Below, in pieces: positions 61,989 to 64,000 of a stretch of DNA of 64,000 bases (positions are counted from its first letter, which is position 1; every line of letters begins with the position of its first letter). A program made the position numbers and the translations under genes. The DNA is from Vibrio cyclitrophicus (GTDB taxonomy: Bacteria > Pseudomonadota > Gammaproteobacteria > Enterobacterales > Vibrionaceae), in NCBI GenBank assembly GCA_023206055.1, contig CP065366.1:62001-126000 (forward strand), in the 5' to 3' direction. The notes below the pieces were generated by a model, which was given only the letters and a program-made list of their open reading frames with translations, did no database searches and had not been told where the DNA came from.

Positions 61989-64000
<2,012 letters not shown>

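Overview
The window is from the chromosome I replication-origin region of a Vibrio (Gammaproteobacteria, Vibrionaceae). The evidence is the gene order mnmE-mioC-oriC-mnmG-rsmG-parA-parB-atpIBEFHAGDC, a Vibrio-type 16S rRNA gene, a DUF2860 outer-membrane protein next to dsbA, and protein sequences that read as Vibrio orthologues throughout. The species cannot be fixed from this; the overall look is of a marine Vibrio, possibly near the Splendidus group. Coding density is high and almost everything is core genome. I found no insertion sequence, prophage, integron, CRISPR array or defence island.

Layout, left to right. (1) 1-3.1 kb: the 3' end of ccoG, then srkA, dsbA and a DUF2860 beta-barrel gene. 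(2) 3.1-11.5 kb: comM on the minus strand, then the divergent ilvL-ilvGMEDA operon for branched-chain amino acids, with a leader peptide and attenuator. (3) 11.5-13.9 kb: the divergent punR/punC regulator-transporter pair, bounded by two near-identical terminators. (4) 13.9-26.8 kb: glmU, the full nine-gene ATP synthase operon, parB-parA and rsmG-mnmG, all on the minus strand and running away from the origin. (5) 26.9-27.2 kb: oriC, with AT-rich 13-mers, DnaA boxes and 13 GATC sites. (6) 27.2-34.1 kb: mioC, mnmE, yidC, yidD, rnpA, rpmH and a polar amino-acid ABC transporter, all on the minus strand. (7) 34.2-40.6 kb: dnaA-dnaN-recF-gyrB on the plus strand. (8) 40.6-48.4 kb: a heat-shock ibpA gene with a long leader, then avtA, malS, glyS and glyQ. 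(9) 48.4-51.6 kb: a manganese riboswitch with its exporter gene mneA, two small membrane proteins, tusA and a LysR regulator. (10) 51.7-59.1 kb: acuI, fadBA, yigZ, trkH and hemG. (11) 59.2-64.0 kb: an rRNA operon with promoters P1 and P2, 16S, tRNA-Glu, tRNA-Lys, tRNA-Val and a truncated 23S.

The genes group around growth: replication initiation and segregation (oriC, dnaA, dnaN, gyrB, parAB), ribosome, tRNA and membrane biogenesis (rrn, rpmH, rnpA, yidC, mnmE, mnmG, rsmG, glyQS), energy (atp, fadBA) and amino-acid supply (ilv, avtA, the ABC transporter). The most interesting content is regulatory and non-coding: an ilv attenuator with a visible antiterminator pairing, a yybP-ykoY-type Mn riboswitch, a sigma-32 promoter plus ROSE-like thermometer candidate at ibpA, a FadR operator at fadBA, a ParB-site-like palindrome inside recF, a terminator between mioC and oriC, and a long imperfect palindrome after gyrB. 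I did not find a clearly new multi-gene system. Comparisons with named species are from memory, not from a search.
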